A stretch of 64,000 nucleotides of DNA from Apteryx mantelli (GCF_036417845.1 NC_089985.1:35236583-35300582), one strand, 5' to 3'; shown: positions 12,049-27,590, numbered from the stretch's first letter. The notes: generated by a model from the sequence alone, not told the origin. Translations and numbers: made by a program.

Positions 12049-15000
12049 TTCAAATTTTAAAATACTCAATTTACAATTTTTCTTCTCAGATAAAATCTAA
12101 TGGCTCTGATTTCTTTCTCAGATGGTGGGAGAAGAAGCAATTTTGCTGAAATTAAGAGAGAGAAACACATTCTCTCCAGTTTCTCAGTTCATCTCCACTT
12201 AGCGTTTTCTTGCAAACATCTAAGTCCAGAATTACATCTTCTAGGCACCAAATATTTTTTAAACACGAAAACCACACTGAGCGTTTGAGTATCACATGAG
12301 GCTGCTCCACCTGGCACAACACAAAACAACCACACGTTTTCATGGCAGCTTGTGCAGAAGCTTCTCAAAGGACTTTGCAAATCTGATGTGGAGCAAAATT
12401 AGCAGCAGCCTCCCCCTCTCGGAAAGAGACCCAGTTCCCACTCAGCACTGTATTTCTGAACCTTGAGGCTGCCGCCCAGGAACTTCAGTGTTAAGTTTGG
12501 CACTCGGGCTCTCCCTGCAACGCCTGTGGTGCCAAGGACCCAGGGAGGGACAGCGGGAAGATAGGCAGGAAGCAAAATGTGGAGGAAAGGAGTGGGGCTG
12601 AAGTGCTTCCAGAAGTGATTTGGTATTTCAGATTGAGGGGACACAAATACCCTCCATAAATACCATAATTACCTCCCCCTGCCCCTTGATTGGGATGATG
12701 TTAGGCATCCATAAGGCCAGGAAGCAGCTGTGACTGCTTGGAAAATGTGTCTTCAATGGAGGACTGTGACACCTGGAGGGGCAGACAGGTTCATAAGGGT
12801 GTTTGGGGGCACAGGTCAAGAGCTTTCTACTTAGCATGCAGTAAAGCCAAATAGAAGAGACAAAACTTCCTACACCAAGTCCTAAGATTTAATCTCAAAA
12901 CTTGCCTTCTTTCTTTACCACATGCATCATTTTGTACTCCTAAGGGCAAGAAAGCCAATCGTTATGACTCCTCCAGAGATCCAGGATTGTACTGTTGACA
13001 GCTGCCTCACCACTGGCAAATCAGTACCTTCAATTCTCATTGCCAATACCTGGCCAAAACATCAGACAAGCAGAAGGGCAATTAAAATATCACTCTGCTC
13101 CAAGAAACATTATCGAAAGTGCACAGGCTTCCGTGATAACGTTTAACTAGGCTAACATCAAAACACTGCAGTAGACCTAGCTAACAAAAAGCATCAGGAA
13201 GCTAAAATGAACTTTTTTTCCTGTGGTTATTTTTCCTCTTCGTGAATCAAAACACACATCTACTCTGCATAATGCAACTATTGCTTTAGTTTTCCAAGAT
13301 GTTCATGTCTGTGTAGTCTTTCAAAAAGGGGGTCAAGAAACAGAAAAATAATATTTTTCACTGCTGTAGTTTTTAACAAATCAAGCTCTTGAGATAGTGT
13401 ATTAATATAGGAAAACAGGAAGGCACCTGGCAACAGTAGGAATGCAGCAAGGTCTGGGATGACTGGACAGCATTCCAAACCCAAACAGAATAACCAAAAA
13501 GCCCACACAGAAAGATGTGAACATAGATGCCAGAGAGGAGGAAGCAAGCTTCAGCGGGCCAGATGTTGATCACAGCAAGCAGAGGCACAGGAAGGCCTTG
13601 TCCAGAGCCATTTCTGCAGTACACCAACTACAAGAGTGTGAAAGGTGCATCTAGCAGCCCCAACACAGCACTTCTTCAAAAGAAATCCTTCAAGAGAGGA
13701 TCTGTAAAATAGAAGCAATTACTACAGAAGGTTATTACAAATAAGAGAGGCTAGCACAAGAATCCACCTTTTTTCTTATATCCGCAAGCAGATAAAGATG
13801 AAGAAATGGTATGGTCAACACCTGCCCTCTAGAGAGCTAGACTCCATTCAAGAGGGGAGCTTAAAGTGTCTCTGTTCTACTGAATATTTTGTTGCAGAAT
13901 TAAATTAGGAAGTTGGCCAGGTGAAGAGGACTGAAAATTGACAGAAAATGAGAGTGTAATTTTGGGTCAAGGAGAACTGAAGGAAAAAACAGTAAGAGAA
14001 CCAATAGGCAGATAGACAGACAATGCACCTTAATGACTACTCAGAGACCCATTTCATATAGTGCCTTATAACCTTCCTACTGCTCATCAGTTCTCAGCCA
14101 GCCAGGAAAAGATGTGCTTGACATGCAGCAGTGAATAGAGAGGTTCAAACATTAATTAATACACACAGAGATGTGCCCTGCCCTAAGGGCATGCAGTTTA
14201 AATCAGACAAATCTAGAACATGAGAGGAGATAGAGGAAAAACAGCAAAGGATAGGCAAAAGCTGAGCAATAAGCTAAAGCAAGTCATACACCTTATGGGG
14301 TTTTTTGTTTCTTTAATTTTAGTATCTGTGGCAGAGCCAGCATAGAGCGCTAGACAATGTTCAACTAATAGAAGCAGAAAGGTACACCTTAGATGTCTGA
14401 CTTCACATTACGACTCAACATGCTTTTGATCAGAAAAGTGAGTTAGCCACAAAAAGTGGGAAAGGTACAACAGATAATAGAATAGCTTTTTATTTCCTGT
14501 CAGTGCATTCAACGGCATCAGGTTTGTTTACCTATGGAGCCAGCTAATGCAGGGACATGCAGCCACGCTAAAAAAGTTGTTCGGTCATTTGTGCCAAGTT
14601 TGAGTAGGAAAAAAGTCCCAGATGAAGTAGACACAAACTTTTTCAAAGTCAAGAACTATTTAGAGTTTGTAAGTAAAAACAGTGTCCAGATAAAAGACCA
14701 GCTGTAAGAGGTAAGATCCAGACTTGCATTGTCCAAGACTTTGATTCAAGCCCTTTCTAAATTCCCAGGTACTTGCCATATGCTTCAGTGATGGTGATAA
14801 GAGAATATGGCTTCAGATCAGCCCTCAGTTACTTAGATTGTCCTCTATTCAGAGCCCATTAAACACAGACACTTTTGCCAAAGACTTGATATCCAAACAG
14901 CAAAACTGCTAGAGATTTTGGAAAGGGATGAAGTGGGAGGCCTTAAAGAATAAATAGTATTTTGGAGACCTGTGCTTGGATTTAGTTAAAACAGAAGCAT

Positions 15001-16309
15001 ATTTCTTTAGATGCAATGTACAAAACCTTCAGAGATGGTGGTGCATGCATGGCCAGTCTCTGCAGATAATGTAAGGCAGATGCTGTTATTAATTGGCCAT
15101 TTCAGCCTTTTATTCGGTTACTTTTGTAGACAAATGTTCTTATGCCATTTGGCTGCATCCACAGCAAGGATAGAAGGTTGTCATCATTTCATCACGCTAA
15201 CAAGGCAGTAAAAACGAGATTTGGCAGTCTGGAAAGAAACTAGAAAATGTTAATGGTGGAGCCATGGCATTGACGCCAAATGTTTCCAGTAAAGGGGTAT
15301 CATTATTTTCAGGTACTTACTCTCTGACAGGAAAGAAATGCCTGAGAGCTTTCCTTTTGGAGTCTCGACTTCCTAAAGCAGCAGCGGCAAGAGGCACAGA
15401 TCACACAGGAATGAGCCATTCTTGGAGCTTCTGCTTCTAGCATTAGTAATTGGAGTGACTTTAGAGACTAGGGGTTTTTAAAGCTGCTGAGTTTTTCATT
15501 TTGAATCACCTGATACTTAACACGTCCTTTAAGGCCAAGCATATGGTTAGGAAATTCTGAGCAACTCAAAGTTTTCTGCCTTAATCCTTTGGCTGACTTG
15601 TGACAAGTGTCTCTGGCTGAATGTAACAGGACACTGAGGAAGACTCCACCGAATACAAATTACCTAAGAGAGGCTACATAGCATTTCTCCCCACTTTCAA
15701 GCAAAGACCACAGCACTAGTGTTTTGAAATGTGCCTGATGCTTCCCCAATTCACTAAGGTGTTCAGCTGCTACACGTATTTAACAAACTGGGTGTCTGTT
15801 GCTGACACCTCTAATGTAGGCAATGTAACTCGGTGCCAAGCAGACACTCACTCTCCGCCCCAAGATGCGGTACATTCTCAGAGCAGGAAGAATAGCAAGT
15901 TCTTGGGAGTTCTGTTTCCATGTGGAAAAAGTAAAAAATTAAAAACAAAAAAAAGGGCAAAATCACTGAAGCAGTAAAAGATATGATGAAAAGAAAGAGA
16001 TATACCATAAGAAAGTAATCATTAACCAGCTACTAAACACACTCTTTTAGGACCACATAGTTTACAGATTAGGAGGAAAGTGCCGATATTAAGAGCCTTC
16101 CCTACAGTTTTCTACACAGTCTCAGTTATTTTGCCTCAGTGAGAAAGTACTATATTTTGGGAGACAGAGAAAGAATGACCTAACAGCAGACAACCAAGCG
16201 AGACTGCAAATCACTGCGGCAGACCTAACGAACCTTACTCAGACAGCCTCAGGCTTAGAAATGGAATAATGCAAATCTCAGCCCAAAGTGAAAATTCAAT
16301 CCACTAGTG

Positions 16310-16450
16310 GCAAGGCTGAGCTTGTCCTGTTTTTAGCTTTGTCACAGGCTTTCTGAAATGCTGGGCAAGCCACTTAAATGCTACTCCTCTATTGCCCACC
16401 TGTAAAATGGGCACATTTCCCCTTTGCACTCAGTGCTTCAAGGCCTGACC
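16310..16450 (+). mobile_element. MIR/CORE-SINE relic
   Basis: The core phrase ctgggcaagccacttaa is followed by gcccacctgtaaaatgggcac and gtgcttcaaggcctg, matching the MIR core and 3' region in order, though diverged. Confidence 0.75.
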
Positions 16451-19400
16451 CATATACACTATTAAAACTACCAGTATCCTGTCATTTCAGGATACGGTCT
16501 GTCTTAAAACTTTCAAGATCTCATTTCTTTTCTGGCCATCTGCAAAGTATGCATGTATGTAAAATTTACTCCTAAATGGTGTAAGAACAGTTGTGTTCAG
16601 AAATTCATCTGGAGTCCTTTACTTGCTCTCCTTCCTCTACAACTTCCTGAAATAAGTATAGACTATGCCTCAGGAAAACAAAGCTATTTGAAAAGAGAAC
16701 AGCTGCCATGGTGCTGAGTCAATACAGACAGACAAAATAAAGTAAAATAAAAAACTACACTGCATCTGTGGCAATGCGTTCCCCCCCCCATCACAATATC
16801 CCCAATGCATAACGCCTTGGCAACAGTTTAGCAAACAACAGTTCAAGTGTGTGTTTCAAAGAAATGCATCCAAACCCCGAAATCATTAAAACAATAAACT
16901 AATTCCTGCAATGGGGCATCCAAGCAGCTGGTATTGCAGTACTTTGCTTTGGAACCATTTCCTCTGCCTCACTCATGTTCCACTTAGTCATCTGCCTCTA
17001 AGCACTTACGGGGATGAAATGTGAGAAAGTGCAATAGTTACTTATTGCTGTTAACCGCAACTGTAAGGGCAAAATGCTCCACCGTCTCTTCCTAGGCATT
17101 GGTAGAGAGGCACAGTTCATCTTTTCCTGTTGACAAGAACAGGTTTATGCAGACTATTCATCTGTGCTTTCACAGTATATGTTTCTCTCCTTTGCAACTT
17201 TTTTTCACAGCATGATGCAGGGTTATCTACACTGGGAATTCATGTTGGCAAATCATAATTAACTAAAACAATGCAAAACAGAAGTTAACTCTTGGCCTAC
17301 ACAAGGACCACCACACTCTGGCCAGCGTAACCTAGGGAAGACACTAGAAATGCTTGCTCAGTGTTACGATATTAGCTATGACATCCCTCATTCACTCTGG
17401 CTTACATGCATTAGAACATGTGCTAATCTATAGGATATAATGTCACTGTAAACAGGCCCCTTGGGAGCATCCAGAAATACTGGATTTGGAAAAAATAAAT
17501 GAATAACACACAGTAGCATTCTGGCCAGGGAATTCGGACATTTGGAGCAGTCCTTCAAACTTGTGCATCATTTGAGGCTGGAGAATGTTCTGTTTATCTA
17601 AAAGACACCTGCAAAAAGCTGCTTTAAAAATGGGAAAACCATGCCATGTGTTCAGAGGCAAAGTTTAAAAATGGCAGTTTTGTGAATGTTCTGAACCGTA
17701 AACTAGTTTTGTGAATATTATGAATGGCAAAATGTACATTAGCAAATTGCAGCATTCATCCTCTATGAAAGAAAATTTGTACAGCTGTGGACCGGTACAT
17801 TTGATCTGCAAAACTTCAGTAAAACAGTTTTTCATAGGAACAAACCAAATCCTTTAAAAATCTTTGTTTGCTTGGGAATAAGGTCTTTCAGAATCCAATA
17901 GCTTATTTTTATTGTTCATCGCCTTATTCTGAAAAGCACTTTCATGGATGTAAAGGGCTTTTCACGAGGGCACAAAGCAGAAGGCCAGACATGACTGAAC
18001 TGGCATCTAATAGCACTGGCTCTTTATAAAAAAAATTTCCTGTAACTTTGTACACTACCTTTTATCCCCGACACCACTGAAAAAGGGCAGGGCACCGTTT
18101 CAGCCTGTTTCCCTTAACACTTCTGGCCAAGTCATTTGTCAAGATTTCCACTGTATTTCTCTGCCCTGCAACTCCTGGCAGAGGATTTGGTGGCTGGGAG
18201 CCTCCTCTGGGATTTTATGTCTGACTGCATTAGTGAGTTTTACACAAAAATGAAAAAGATAAAAAACAGAAAAATGTATTTCATGGACACAGATTAGGAA
18301 CCTTGACACTACCAATCACCACTTTATGGGGCAGGATATAATTAAGATGTCAAAAAGTAATAAATTAGCACCAAAATAGAGCAATTTTTATTATTAAAGC
18401 TTTCCTGTCCATAAAGAACTTTCTCTATTGCACAAAAAGCTTCCTTGATATAAGAGAACAAAACACATTAGTCTTGCATTATCATTTTTACCAGTTTCTT
18501 TGCACTTTCCCAGCTGCATAAAAGAATCTATAGTGCATGCAGGTAACCTACACTTAGCCTTGTCTGATGGTATTATAGGAGTGGTATAAAGAGGCTTTGT
18601 GGTAAGTAAGTATCATGCTTTTTATGTTTGCAATAGTTTTATCTGGGTATTCATTTTATTAATGGCATGTAACAGTATGGTCTGTATTATAATGACAGGG
18701 AATCACAACAAACATTTCAATATTCCTTTATAAATAGATCAAACACCTCTGAAATTTTATCATGGTATATGTGTCAACTACTACCTCCTAGGACGTATTC
18801 GGTGGTGAACACATGGGATCTGCTTTCACAACTCTAAAATATAGAAATCTTGAGAACAATGGAGTAAAAGCTCCATTTTGCTGAGCCTCTCTGACAGAAA
18901 GCTCTCCTAAGGTATTTAGGTAATTGCATCTTTGAAAGAAATTTTGCAAGCACTTGTTACAACTAGAGCAAAATTTGGGAGCCGTTAAATCACATTTATT
19001 TATTCCTTGGTTTAAAAATCACCAATTATCAGCATGACTATTTTAAATGACAGGACTGTATTAAAATATTTGCCTAAAACCTGATATCTTTGGTCATCTA
19101 TAATTGAAAAGTATCCTTGCTTCTTACTGCTCCACCTATTAGAGAAAGAAATATTTTCCTTATATGCTAACCAGCAATCCATACAGTGTGCTTGTTATGA
19201 CTATGCAACATTTCTATCCCATGTTTTTCCTACCCTGCAGATAAGGAAACATATAAGTAATTTTACTCATACAAGTAGTGCCAAAAGTTGAACAAAGCTA
19301 CTTATCAAATATGTATACTATGCATCTAATGCTTGTAGAACTGAAGAGCTGATCTAAAATATTGACTGAAAATACCTTCTTCTGCCTTGAACACAATAAA

Positions 19401-22400
19401 ACAAATAAATAATTGATGGCAAATCATTCAGCTACTGTATATAGTTTTTCCCAAAAAAATCAGTAGTATATCCATTATTACCATTACTATAGTTGTATGC
19501 AAATTCTGACTGGCAGCATATTTCTAAAAAAAGGAAAAAAAAATTACTGAGAGTACCTGAAGCACATGGCACTCGTAATTAAGCTTGCCCTTGAAAGCTA
19601 TAAGAAAAATACACTGCCGAGTGTCTTTGAAACCACTTCACTATCACAAGAGAAGCATTTTATTTTATTTTATGTACCTACTCAGGTGACCATATCAAAC
19701 AATGTTCTTTATGCACTCTTCATAATATTTGCAAAATATTTCTTTTGCTATCAAGAACCCATATAAGCCAAAAAGAAATAAAAGTGCCTGATGCCTCTTT
19801 AAAATAAAGGGTATAATGGAGGGGAGGGGAACACGCTGGCCATTTTCCTTGCGTTCGCTAGGATGCTCTCTCATAGATACTGCTGCTTAAAAGAAAAGGG
19901 TGTGACCTGAAAGTTGCACTAACAGCAAAATGCATTATTTTGCTGCGTTGTCACCACTGAAGCCATTATAATAAACTGGATCAACAGTAAGATTTTTTTT
20001 TCTTTTTTAGAAAAAGTCCAAAATATTTAGACTCATCAGTAAGGACAGAATTGAGCTCTAATTGCCAGCTCTCAGCCTGCTCAAAGGTTAGGTTCAGTTT
20101 AGTGTTGGCTCATATTAATTTAAAAATCTCATTCATGGGTTGAGTTTGCTGTCCGTGCAGTTGGGGTAGCTAAACAAGGAGAAAGACAAGATCAGAGCAC
20201 TAAGTACTTCAGCTATCTCAACTCACTTTTGAACAAATGTCTATATTCCCAGCACACAAACTGTATCAACTCCTATAAATGATTTTATAGCATGAAGGTG
20301 CACACAACTGGGAACAGTTTCTATTTTCAGCTGAAACCCTGTGCTGCTTACACTGAAGTTAAATGTAATACTGTCTCATCTCAGTAGTGCTGGGTCACTC
20401 CAAAAATCTGATGTTATACATCCTCACACACTAAGTAATCTATCTGCCATCTATTTTATTTGTTTCTTTCTTTTCTTACCCTTTTTTGCATTCTCAAGAG
20501 CACAAACTCTTGCTAGCAGATGCCTAGGTTAGTGCAGATGCAAAGCTTTAAGTCATTCTCTCTCTTTAAAGTAGTGGAGCAAGAGGCATCATTAGCATAA
20601 GTGGAAGAGTCAACAACTTAGAGTGCTTTAAAGACCTTATAAATTCACCCAAAAATATTTCATAGGGAAATGAAAAAGGCGCATAAAATACAGAAAGTCA
20701 TAACAATGTCTGCCAAAATCTAGATGCAAATATATTTAGGATTGGTTCCACTTTATGTTTGTTTTAGTTCCGCTATAATGCTCAGATTTGCCTTGAGCTG
20801 ACTCACAGGGCTTCTGAAAGGAAACGAAGTTAAACATCTCAATTGAAGACTGCAATCTGCCCAGAGACTGGATCTCCACGGCTTTTACTGACCAAGGAAA
20901 ATTATCTGATTTTTAAAATGCTTGACATATCTAAGAGCTTCTCCACAGGCCCAAATGCCTTGCCTAGGCTGAATTAGCTATAGTGGATAATTCTGCAGAA
21001 ATGTTTAGCAAGCTTATTAAACCTCTGCATATTAACATGGAGGGAAAAAAAGAGGGGGAAAAAAAAAAAACACTATTGCCAAGGCTATTGGATAGTTCAT
21101 GTAAAATATTTTTCAGTATAAAGATGACAGCAGAGTCCTTTATCATTATTTGCTCCTGCTACCAGCCTCAAAGTTTATTAAAGTAAATGGGAGTCAGAAC
21201 TTCAATAAACTGGTAAAACACAACTATTCTATATATTCCTTTGACAGAGTACTCCAGGACAAGTTGTATCTTCTCAAGAGAAGATACAAACAGGCTGCAC
21301 TGGCTCACTGTAAAACCTGGCTCACTCTAAGATTTCTAACTGGGGAAAAAAGTGCAAGAAAATGAGAAAGAAAACAATATGAAATAGAACCAAAAAAATC
21401 ATACCTGGTTTAAAACAATGCCTAAAACAAAGCTTAGCCAGATCCACGCCTCTCCTACAACTGCATTACAATGATTTCAGCAAGCACTCACTTGGAGCTG
21501 GGCTCAGCTGTGTGTCACGTCCCATCAGAGCTGCTCCTGGTCTCTGTTGCTTCTGTTCAGCCTCACCCAGAGACACATGGAAACCAACACCCTGCCCCAG
21601 CGTTCAACTCCTGAGCTAGCTGAGGGCACCCAAACCTACACCCACGGTAAAGCAGTCAGAGGTTATGCCTTAAATTGCTGTATTGTCAGACCAGGTGAGA
21701 AGACTTGTTCTATGGAGAAGTTTTGAAGTAATATGAGGCTCTTTAACAGGCCCCCTCTTCTGACCACAGATCTTTACTAATTTTTAGTTTTGTCCCAGAA
21801 AAGTATGGGACTATTCAAACTTACATGATAACACCTGAAGGGGCAGATGGGTGCATCTATTTATCTGCCATCAGCACCCCAAGGTTTCTTCTCCTGCTGA
21901 GGAAGCCCATTAACATGTAAATCTTCCCCACCTTTGTCTGACATGTGAATCTTTCAAAATAATTTAGCATCCCTTTTTCTCACCTGCAGGGCAACTCTCT
22001 TCCTTTTAAATGTTAATTAGACATTCAGTGGCTTAGCCTAAAGTGTTAAATTCAGAACCATTTATCAGTTTCTCTCACCTCCCTTCACCCCTCAATCATC
22101 ACCTGTAGAAAGATCAAACTTTCTTTGGTTCTCCTCTGTCGAGAGTTGTAATCAATAACCAAGGATATTAAACCCTATAAAATATCCTGTGGCCTAGTGA
22201 CAGAAAGGTTTTGTTGGTGCTTTCTAGGGCTGGACTGCACAATTTCAGTTCCGGTTTTACCGCTCATGGTCATCGTGACAACCCTTGGAATCCGTTAGGT
22301 GACTGTGTAAGAGCAGCAGTCACATAGTCCCCTTTCCCTAAACCACCTGCGGCCCACCAGGTTATCGCCCAGCCTTTGCGTACTCCGGGTGAAATCTTGG

Positions 22401-25400
22401 TTCCGCTGCTTGGCAAACACCCACCAACTTTGACAGGGTCAGCATTTTATCCTGCGTGGTTTGCACATATGTATACACATGTGTAAGTATATAATACAAC
22501 AATGCCAATACTGCTCCACAGTTCAAATTGCTCCATTTAATCTACAAATAAAAGCATACTTTTGATGATAGTTTCGAAAACTATGTTTACACTTTAAACT
22601 AGATGTTGTGCTAGGAACTCCCATAATATCACAAAAGCTGACAGTTTAAATTTAAGTAATGACAAACCCACAGATAACTTAGCTAAAAAGCCTTGAGTAA
22701 GGCTTTCTTTGGCTTCAGAAGTTTTGCTAAACCACAAAAAGATTTGGACTGGAAAAAAATGGCTAAACAAAGTCAGTGCCATGCAACTGCTTCTGCCTGG
22801 TAGAGGGCTCAAACATAGAAAATAGAATATAAACTGCTTAGGAAAAACGTTTGTTCTGTCAGCTGCGCTTGCCTATCAAAACGTGCTGCCCTTTAGAGGT
22901 TATTTTCCAAAATCTCTTAACCTAATAAACTTAATAGACACAATGTTCTTTATGTTGCTAGTGAAATACTGAAATCAGCGCTAGAATACTTAACAACCAA
23001 ATCTATGAGACAAACCTCTTCTCCAGGGGATTTTCATGACGGAAACTCGTGACAGAAGTGAATTGGAGAGGCAGATGTTTTTACAGTGGTTTATAGAGAG
23101 ATTTTGTTTGGGAAACAGATCCCCAATCAGAGCCCAGGGTTTGAAAATAGTATCCCTTTTCTTTGTGCTACCTAAGAATGAAGAAGTGTCTCCATCAAGT
23201 GTTCCTAAACCACACGATCCAACAGGCTCAGAGCAATAGGTTTAAATAAACAACACCAAGGGCTTGTACAATTTAGTGTCAGTATACACACACACACAAA
23301 ACAGGTTTGTTTTAGTCTATTACCCAAAATAACTGCCTCAGATGTTGTTATGGGCACTCATCTCTGACATGGGACATTTAATTCTCCATCAGAATCAATT
23401 AGCTCATGGTTAAGACTACAACTGCAGGGAATACTAATTAATAACTATTAATTAGTCAATTAGAGGTTGGGACAGCCTGTCAGCCTCTGTCTCAGGTGAG
23501 TGTTATACAATACAAGGCTCACTGGAACAACCAGTTTGAAACTAAGCACATTTTCCTTTTGAGGAAAGTAATTAATCTGCCGCTTGTAGTTCTGCTCCGT
23601 TTCTTCATTAAAAACAGCACTCATCCCTCTGTGCTGCAGCCTCTGCCCAGCAGATAACCTACCTCACTGTGCTCACCTTCATCACCACAACTTGAGATGC
23701 AGAGCTCCGGTCATGGGCCATTATGTAGGTATTAGATCCTGCAACAAGGGGAACTACTGCTTAACCAGCTATCACAAGGAAATGCTTTGCTGTGATGCCG
23801 TTGGAAGCCTAGCCTGCATGCTGAGCGAGATGAGGACATTGCCGTGTGAGGAGACACTGCTTTACTTGTTTGCCAGCTTAGAAGGGGAATGCTGCTTCCC
23901 CTCCCAGAGCCAGCTGACAGCTTGCGAATCCCAGCTGCAAGGCAGGAAGTTGGGAAGCTTCAAGCGCCGGGTAAGGAGACTCTCCTTTGACATAGCCAGC
24001 TTCTTAAAAACAGAAAGCTGGAAGGGTGATTTCTGCATGACCTTGCTCACTGAGCTGCTACACACCTGTGGAGCAACAAGAATGGCTCTTGCTACAAGGA
24101 TATTAAAATAGCTTGTCAGTAGCTCAATGCAAAGGAAAGTGATGATATGACAAAAGGGCAGGAGCCAAAAGATAAGGAAGGAAGTGTCTAGCTAAGGTTT
24201 ACAAATAACTTTTGAGGGGAGAAGGAAAAAAAAAATGACCCAAGAATATATTCTTTACATTTTTTCCCACATGAGATTTCATTAGAGGCAGCCTTGAAAA
24301 TAATCTGAATGAAATGCAGCTGGAATATGAATGCAACTATCATATACTGCTCCTGCAAGAAATGTGCATGCATTATGTAAAGAAATTAAAGAATAGAAAC
24401 TAATGAGTTCTACTAATTCTTTAAGAAGACATGATCCTAATACATTCACTGGAGAAAGCCATGCTGGGAGCAGGCAAAGGGGCTGAAACCCTTGACCCTG
24501 GATCAGTCCATGTAAATAAATGCACATTGCACCACTGCACAGTTATGCAATTACAGCACGGAGGGAAAAGCACGTATCAGACACACTCCAACTATAGCAG
24601 CACTTATGAAGCCTTCCTCCTTTAAGAAGAATTTGTGTTGTTCCTGTCAAGGAAAACTAGGAAGGAAAAGACAACCCCTACTCTATTTCTTTCCGTGTAA
24701 AGGAGACAAACTGACCCAAGGTATTTTTTGTAGTGTATTATTTGTCTGCTCAAGCCATTAAACAATACAACAAGAAAATGGCCAGGCCACATGTGCTACA
24801 CCATTCCCTAGGGCCTTTCCGTGTGCTTCCTCCCTGATCCTGATCAGCTCTGGCGTCTAGGCGAAGAGCAAATGTTCTCGGTCCCTCTTTGTTCAGTTTG
24901 GGGGCCTTCCATCAAAGTCTTATCAGAGGTTTCTTCCAGAAGCACATAGTCTTCAACTGTGCACCCTTCTAGCTTCAGAATGCCCCCTCTCCATTTAGTC
25001 TAACCACATCAAAGTTCCTTGAAATTACAGCTTTGAGGTGTTCAGACACGCGCAGGAATGGGACCTACCAAAGTGGGAGATCTGTAGCTAGCTATCACAG
25101 AAAAATTGGTCATGGTTATTTGGATACAAAATAGCCACCACTGCACTCAAAACTTCTGAGAGGAATAAGAGAAAAGTCTTCATTTAAAGCACAGAGGCAA
25201 AAGAACAAAGGAAAGAGGAAATTAAAGTAAATCTTGCACCACTGAGCTGGCACAGACCACTAGATCAATGCCAGCACGCAGCTCCGCCGGACGGGAGCTC
25301 TGCATTCTGATCACTAGCAGTCTGCATGTAAATGCATTGCTAAAGGAAGAACAAAGAACAAAGAGAGAAGGCAAATACAAATGTGCATGCACAGTCATTT

Positions 25401-27494
25401 TATATGGGTTTATTCATAAAAGGTTGTTTCCAACCTGATGGCTCTTTTTGCATTTGCAATATAGCAAATTTCAATGATCCACAATTACACATTTGTATAC
25501 GTGCAGCAGGGATGCTGTATCCACCTTTAGCTATAAACAACAGAAGTCAATTTTATTAGCTGAAAGATATCACACTTTTCTTTAAACACTTATTCTAGGA
25601 AAACAATTTCTAATTGTAAACTTTCCTCTTATCAGCATAACAGTATGCCCAGGTGCCTGGAAAGGGGTACAGGGGAGGTTGTCCATTTTTTGTGAAATTT
25701 CTACAACATTGAAGGACTCTTAGCTCCATTATTTTAAAAAGAGGGGCTTCCTGGCATTCCCTACAGTCAACAGGTCTTTCTGGATCACTCTGTTGAAGGC
25801 CACAGAACCTTATTTCTGAGCAAGATGTCAGATTTTAATAGTCTTTCCATAATGGCAGTATCTTTTTTTTTTTTTAATGAATAAGATTAGGGAGAAGATT
25901 TTTAAAGGTTTTCTGTCACCAGAAAGGACATCTAGTGGCATTTTCAAAAGAATCAGGGAATTCAGTTCCCATTGCACCCAGCCTTTTTCTATACTTCATA
26001 AAGATGCCTAAATGCTACTAATGTACTTATGGACAGGAATGAACTGTACCCAAGACAAAACCAGCAGAAGTACAGGTCATTCACCCTAAAATGGTGACCA
26101 TCAGGCTGAAACATACCCTACCATGTGACTGAAATGCTGTTGAGAACTGCTGGCTAGCTGGAGGTACTGTAGACCACCCAGGTAAAGCACACCCCAGGCC
26201 CCCACAGTACCTGTGCTCCAAGTCAGCCACCAACTGGTAGTACAACCTTGGGAAAACAGTTTTGGGGCTTCAAGCCCCTGGCTCCCAGCTTAATTTTTTT
26301 CTTCCATGTCTATTCATAGAAATACCTTTGCAACAAAACTCTTCCTTCCTACACCAATGTGCTTCCCCAAGCACAGCAGAAATTCGCTCAGATCCTTTAG
26401 ACACTGCTGCAATAAGATCACAAGTCCTGTAGTGCACACACCTGAACACCCACGGATAACACAACAGGAACCCTTTGCATAAACCTGGAAAGGAAACTAA
26501 ATGAAAGCAAATGGTTACCAAGAAGTCTTAAACAAAGTTATCTTTTCACTGATCAAATTATACCCAAATAATCAGACACATTTTGTTCCCTCTAATCACC
26601 AAGCTACTGTCCAGATTATCCTTGACATGTGAAAAGAAAAGATTGAATGTTCATTTTATTAATTTACTTCTTTAATAACTGACTGTGTGATGCCCCATTT
26701 GTTATGTATTTTGCCCTCACCCCACTGTTCCAAGAGCAAATACAAGTTTTAATGTTGTTTATGCTACTATCATTTGAAAATTAATAGCTTTTCATATATC
26801 TTCTGATTTCCTAGTGGCTACAAGGAAAAAAAAAATCTTAAATATATTCAAGGCCAAGTGTCATTTAAACTGCCTCTGATATACATGTATTATAGTAAAT
26901 TACCATAAACATGCTATGCTGTGATGGAGACAAATGCCCAAAGAGAAAACCCATGTAAACAAGATAAGTAAAACTGTCTTATACATATTTAAGGGATCCA
27001 TAAACGAGAGCTAGTCATAAACTTGACAAAGGTAATAGAAGATATATGTTAAACTTCATTGCTATAAAATTCAGGTTAAAAAGGTGATATAAATATTTTA
27101 GTTTTTTATCTAAGACTCTATCATTAAAGATTTACTCCCTCTTCATCTGCTTTGGGGGGAATGGAAAGGGTTTTTTTCCATTTTTCCTTTTTTTTTAAAC
27201 CTTTGCACCTTCTGTTAGTTGTTTTGAGTTCTGTTTCTTTTTTCCCATGTTTCTTAGAAAGCTTGTTAAATGTAAATGCATTGTATACAGGCATATATAT
27301 GCATGCATCCACAGAGTTACTAAATGATAGCTGTCAATCCTCTGACGAAAGGGTTTGCAAACACTGGAGCCAATTTTCGATTGCTTAGAAATGAGTGTTA
27401 AGGATATTACAACTGAGACCTACACACCACTTGTGCAATGGCAGGTGATTTCTTAGCCCAGAGGACGACGGCTCAGAGCTGTCATTACCCCATT
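16451..27494. other. Intergenic, no gene seen
   Basis: Long AT-rich unique stretch. TTAATTA/TAATTAG sites cluster at 23.43-23.46 kb. A weak CTCF-like site lies at 25924-25938 (minus, 12 of 15). The longest open frame outside the islands (about 132 codons from its first ATG near 23713) has no recognisable domain. No RNA gene is seen. Confidence 0.5.
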
Positions 27495-27590
27495 GCTCAA
27501 GGTCCTGAGCAACGTGCTCTGGCTGACCCCGCGCTGAGCAGGGGTGTTGGACTGGACCGTCTCCAGAGGTCCCATCTGACCTCAGCTCCT
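27495..27590 (+). mobile_element. CR1 LINE 3'-end fragment
   Basis: The stretch reads like the 3' end of a chicken-repeat-1 element: gagcaac-gctctggctgacc, then gctgagcaggg-gttggactgga, then ctccagaggtccc. These are the conserved phrases of CR1 3' UTRs (usually ...gttggactagatgatctccagaggtcccttccaac). It is 5'-truncated, as most CR1 copies are, diverged and without coding sequence. It points to a sauropsid genome. Confidence 0.85.

Larger units (their letters stand above)
10441..16309. other. Intergenic, no gene seen
   Basis: Contains the two minus-strand CTCF-like motifs at 11.2 and 12.0 kb. Sequence around 15.05-15.18 kb (CAGATGCTGTTATTAATTGG) is repeat-free and has the look of a regulatory element. 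No coding gene or RNA gene is recognised. Confidence 0.5.

Noticed and set aside
23713..24111. About 132-codon open frame on the plus strand
   Set aside because: Longest ATG frame outside the GC-rich blocks, but the product resembles no family I know, has no promoter or splice context, and such a frame is expected by chance in 50 kb.
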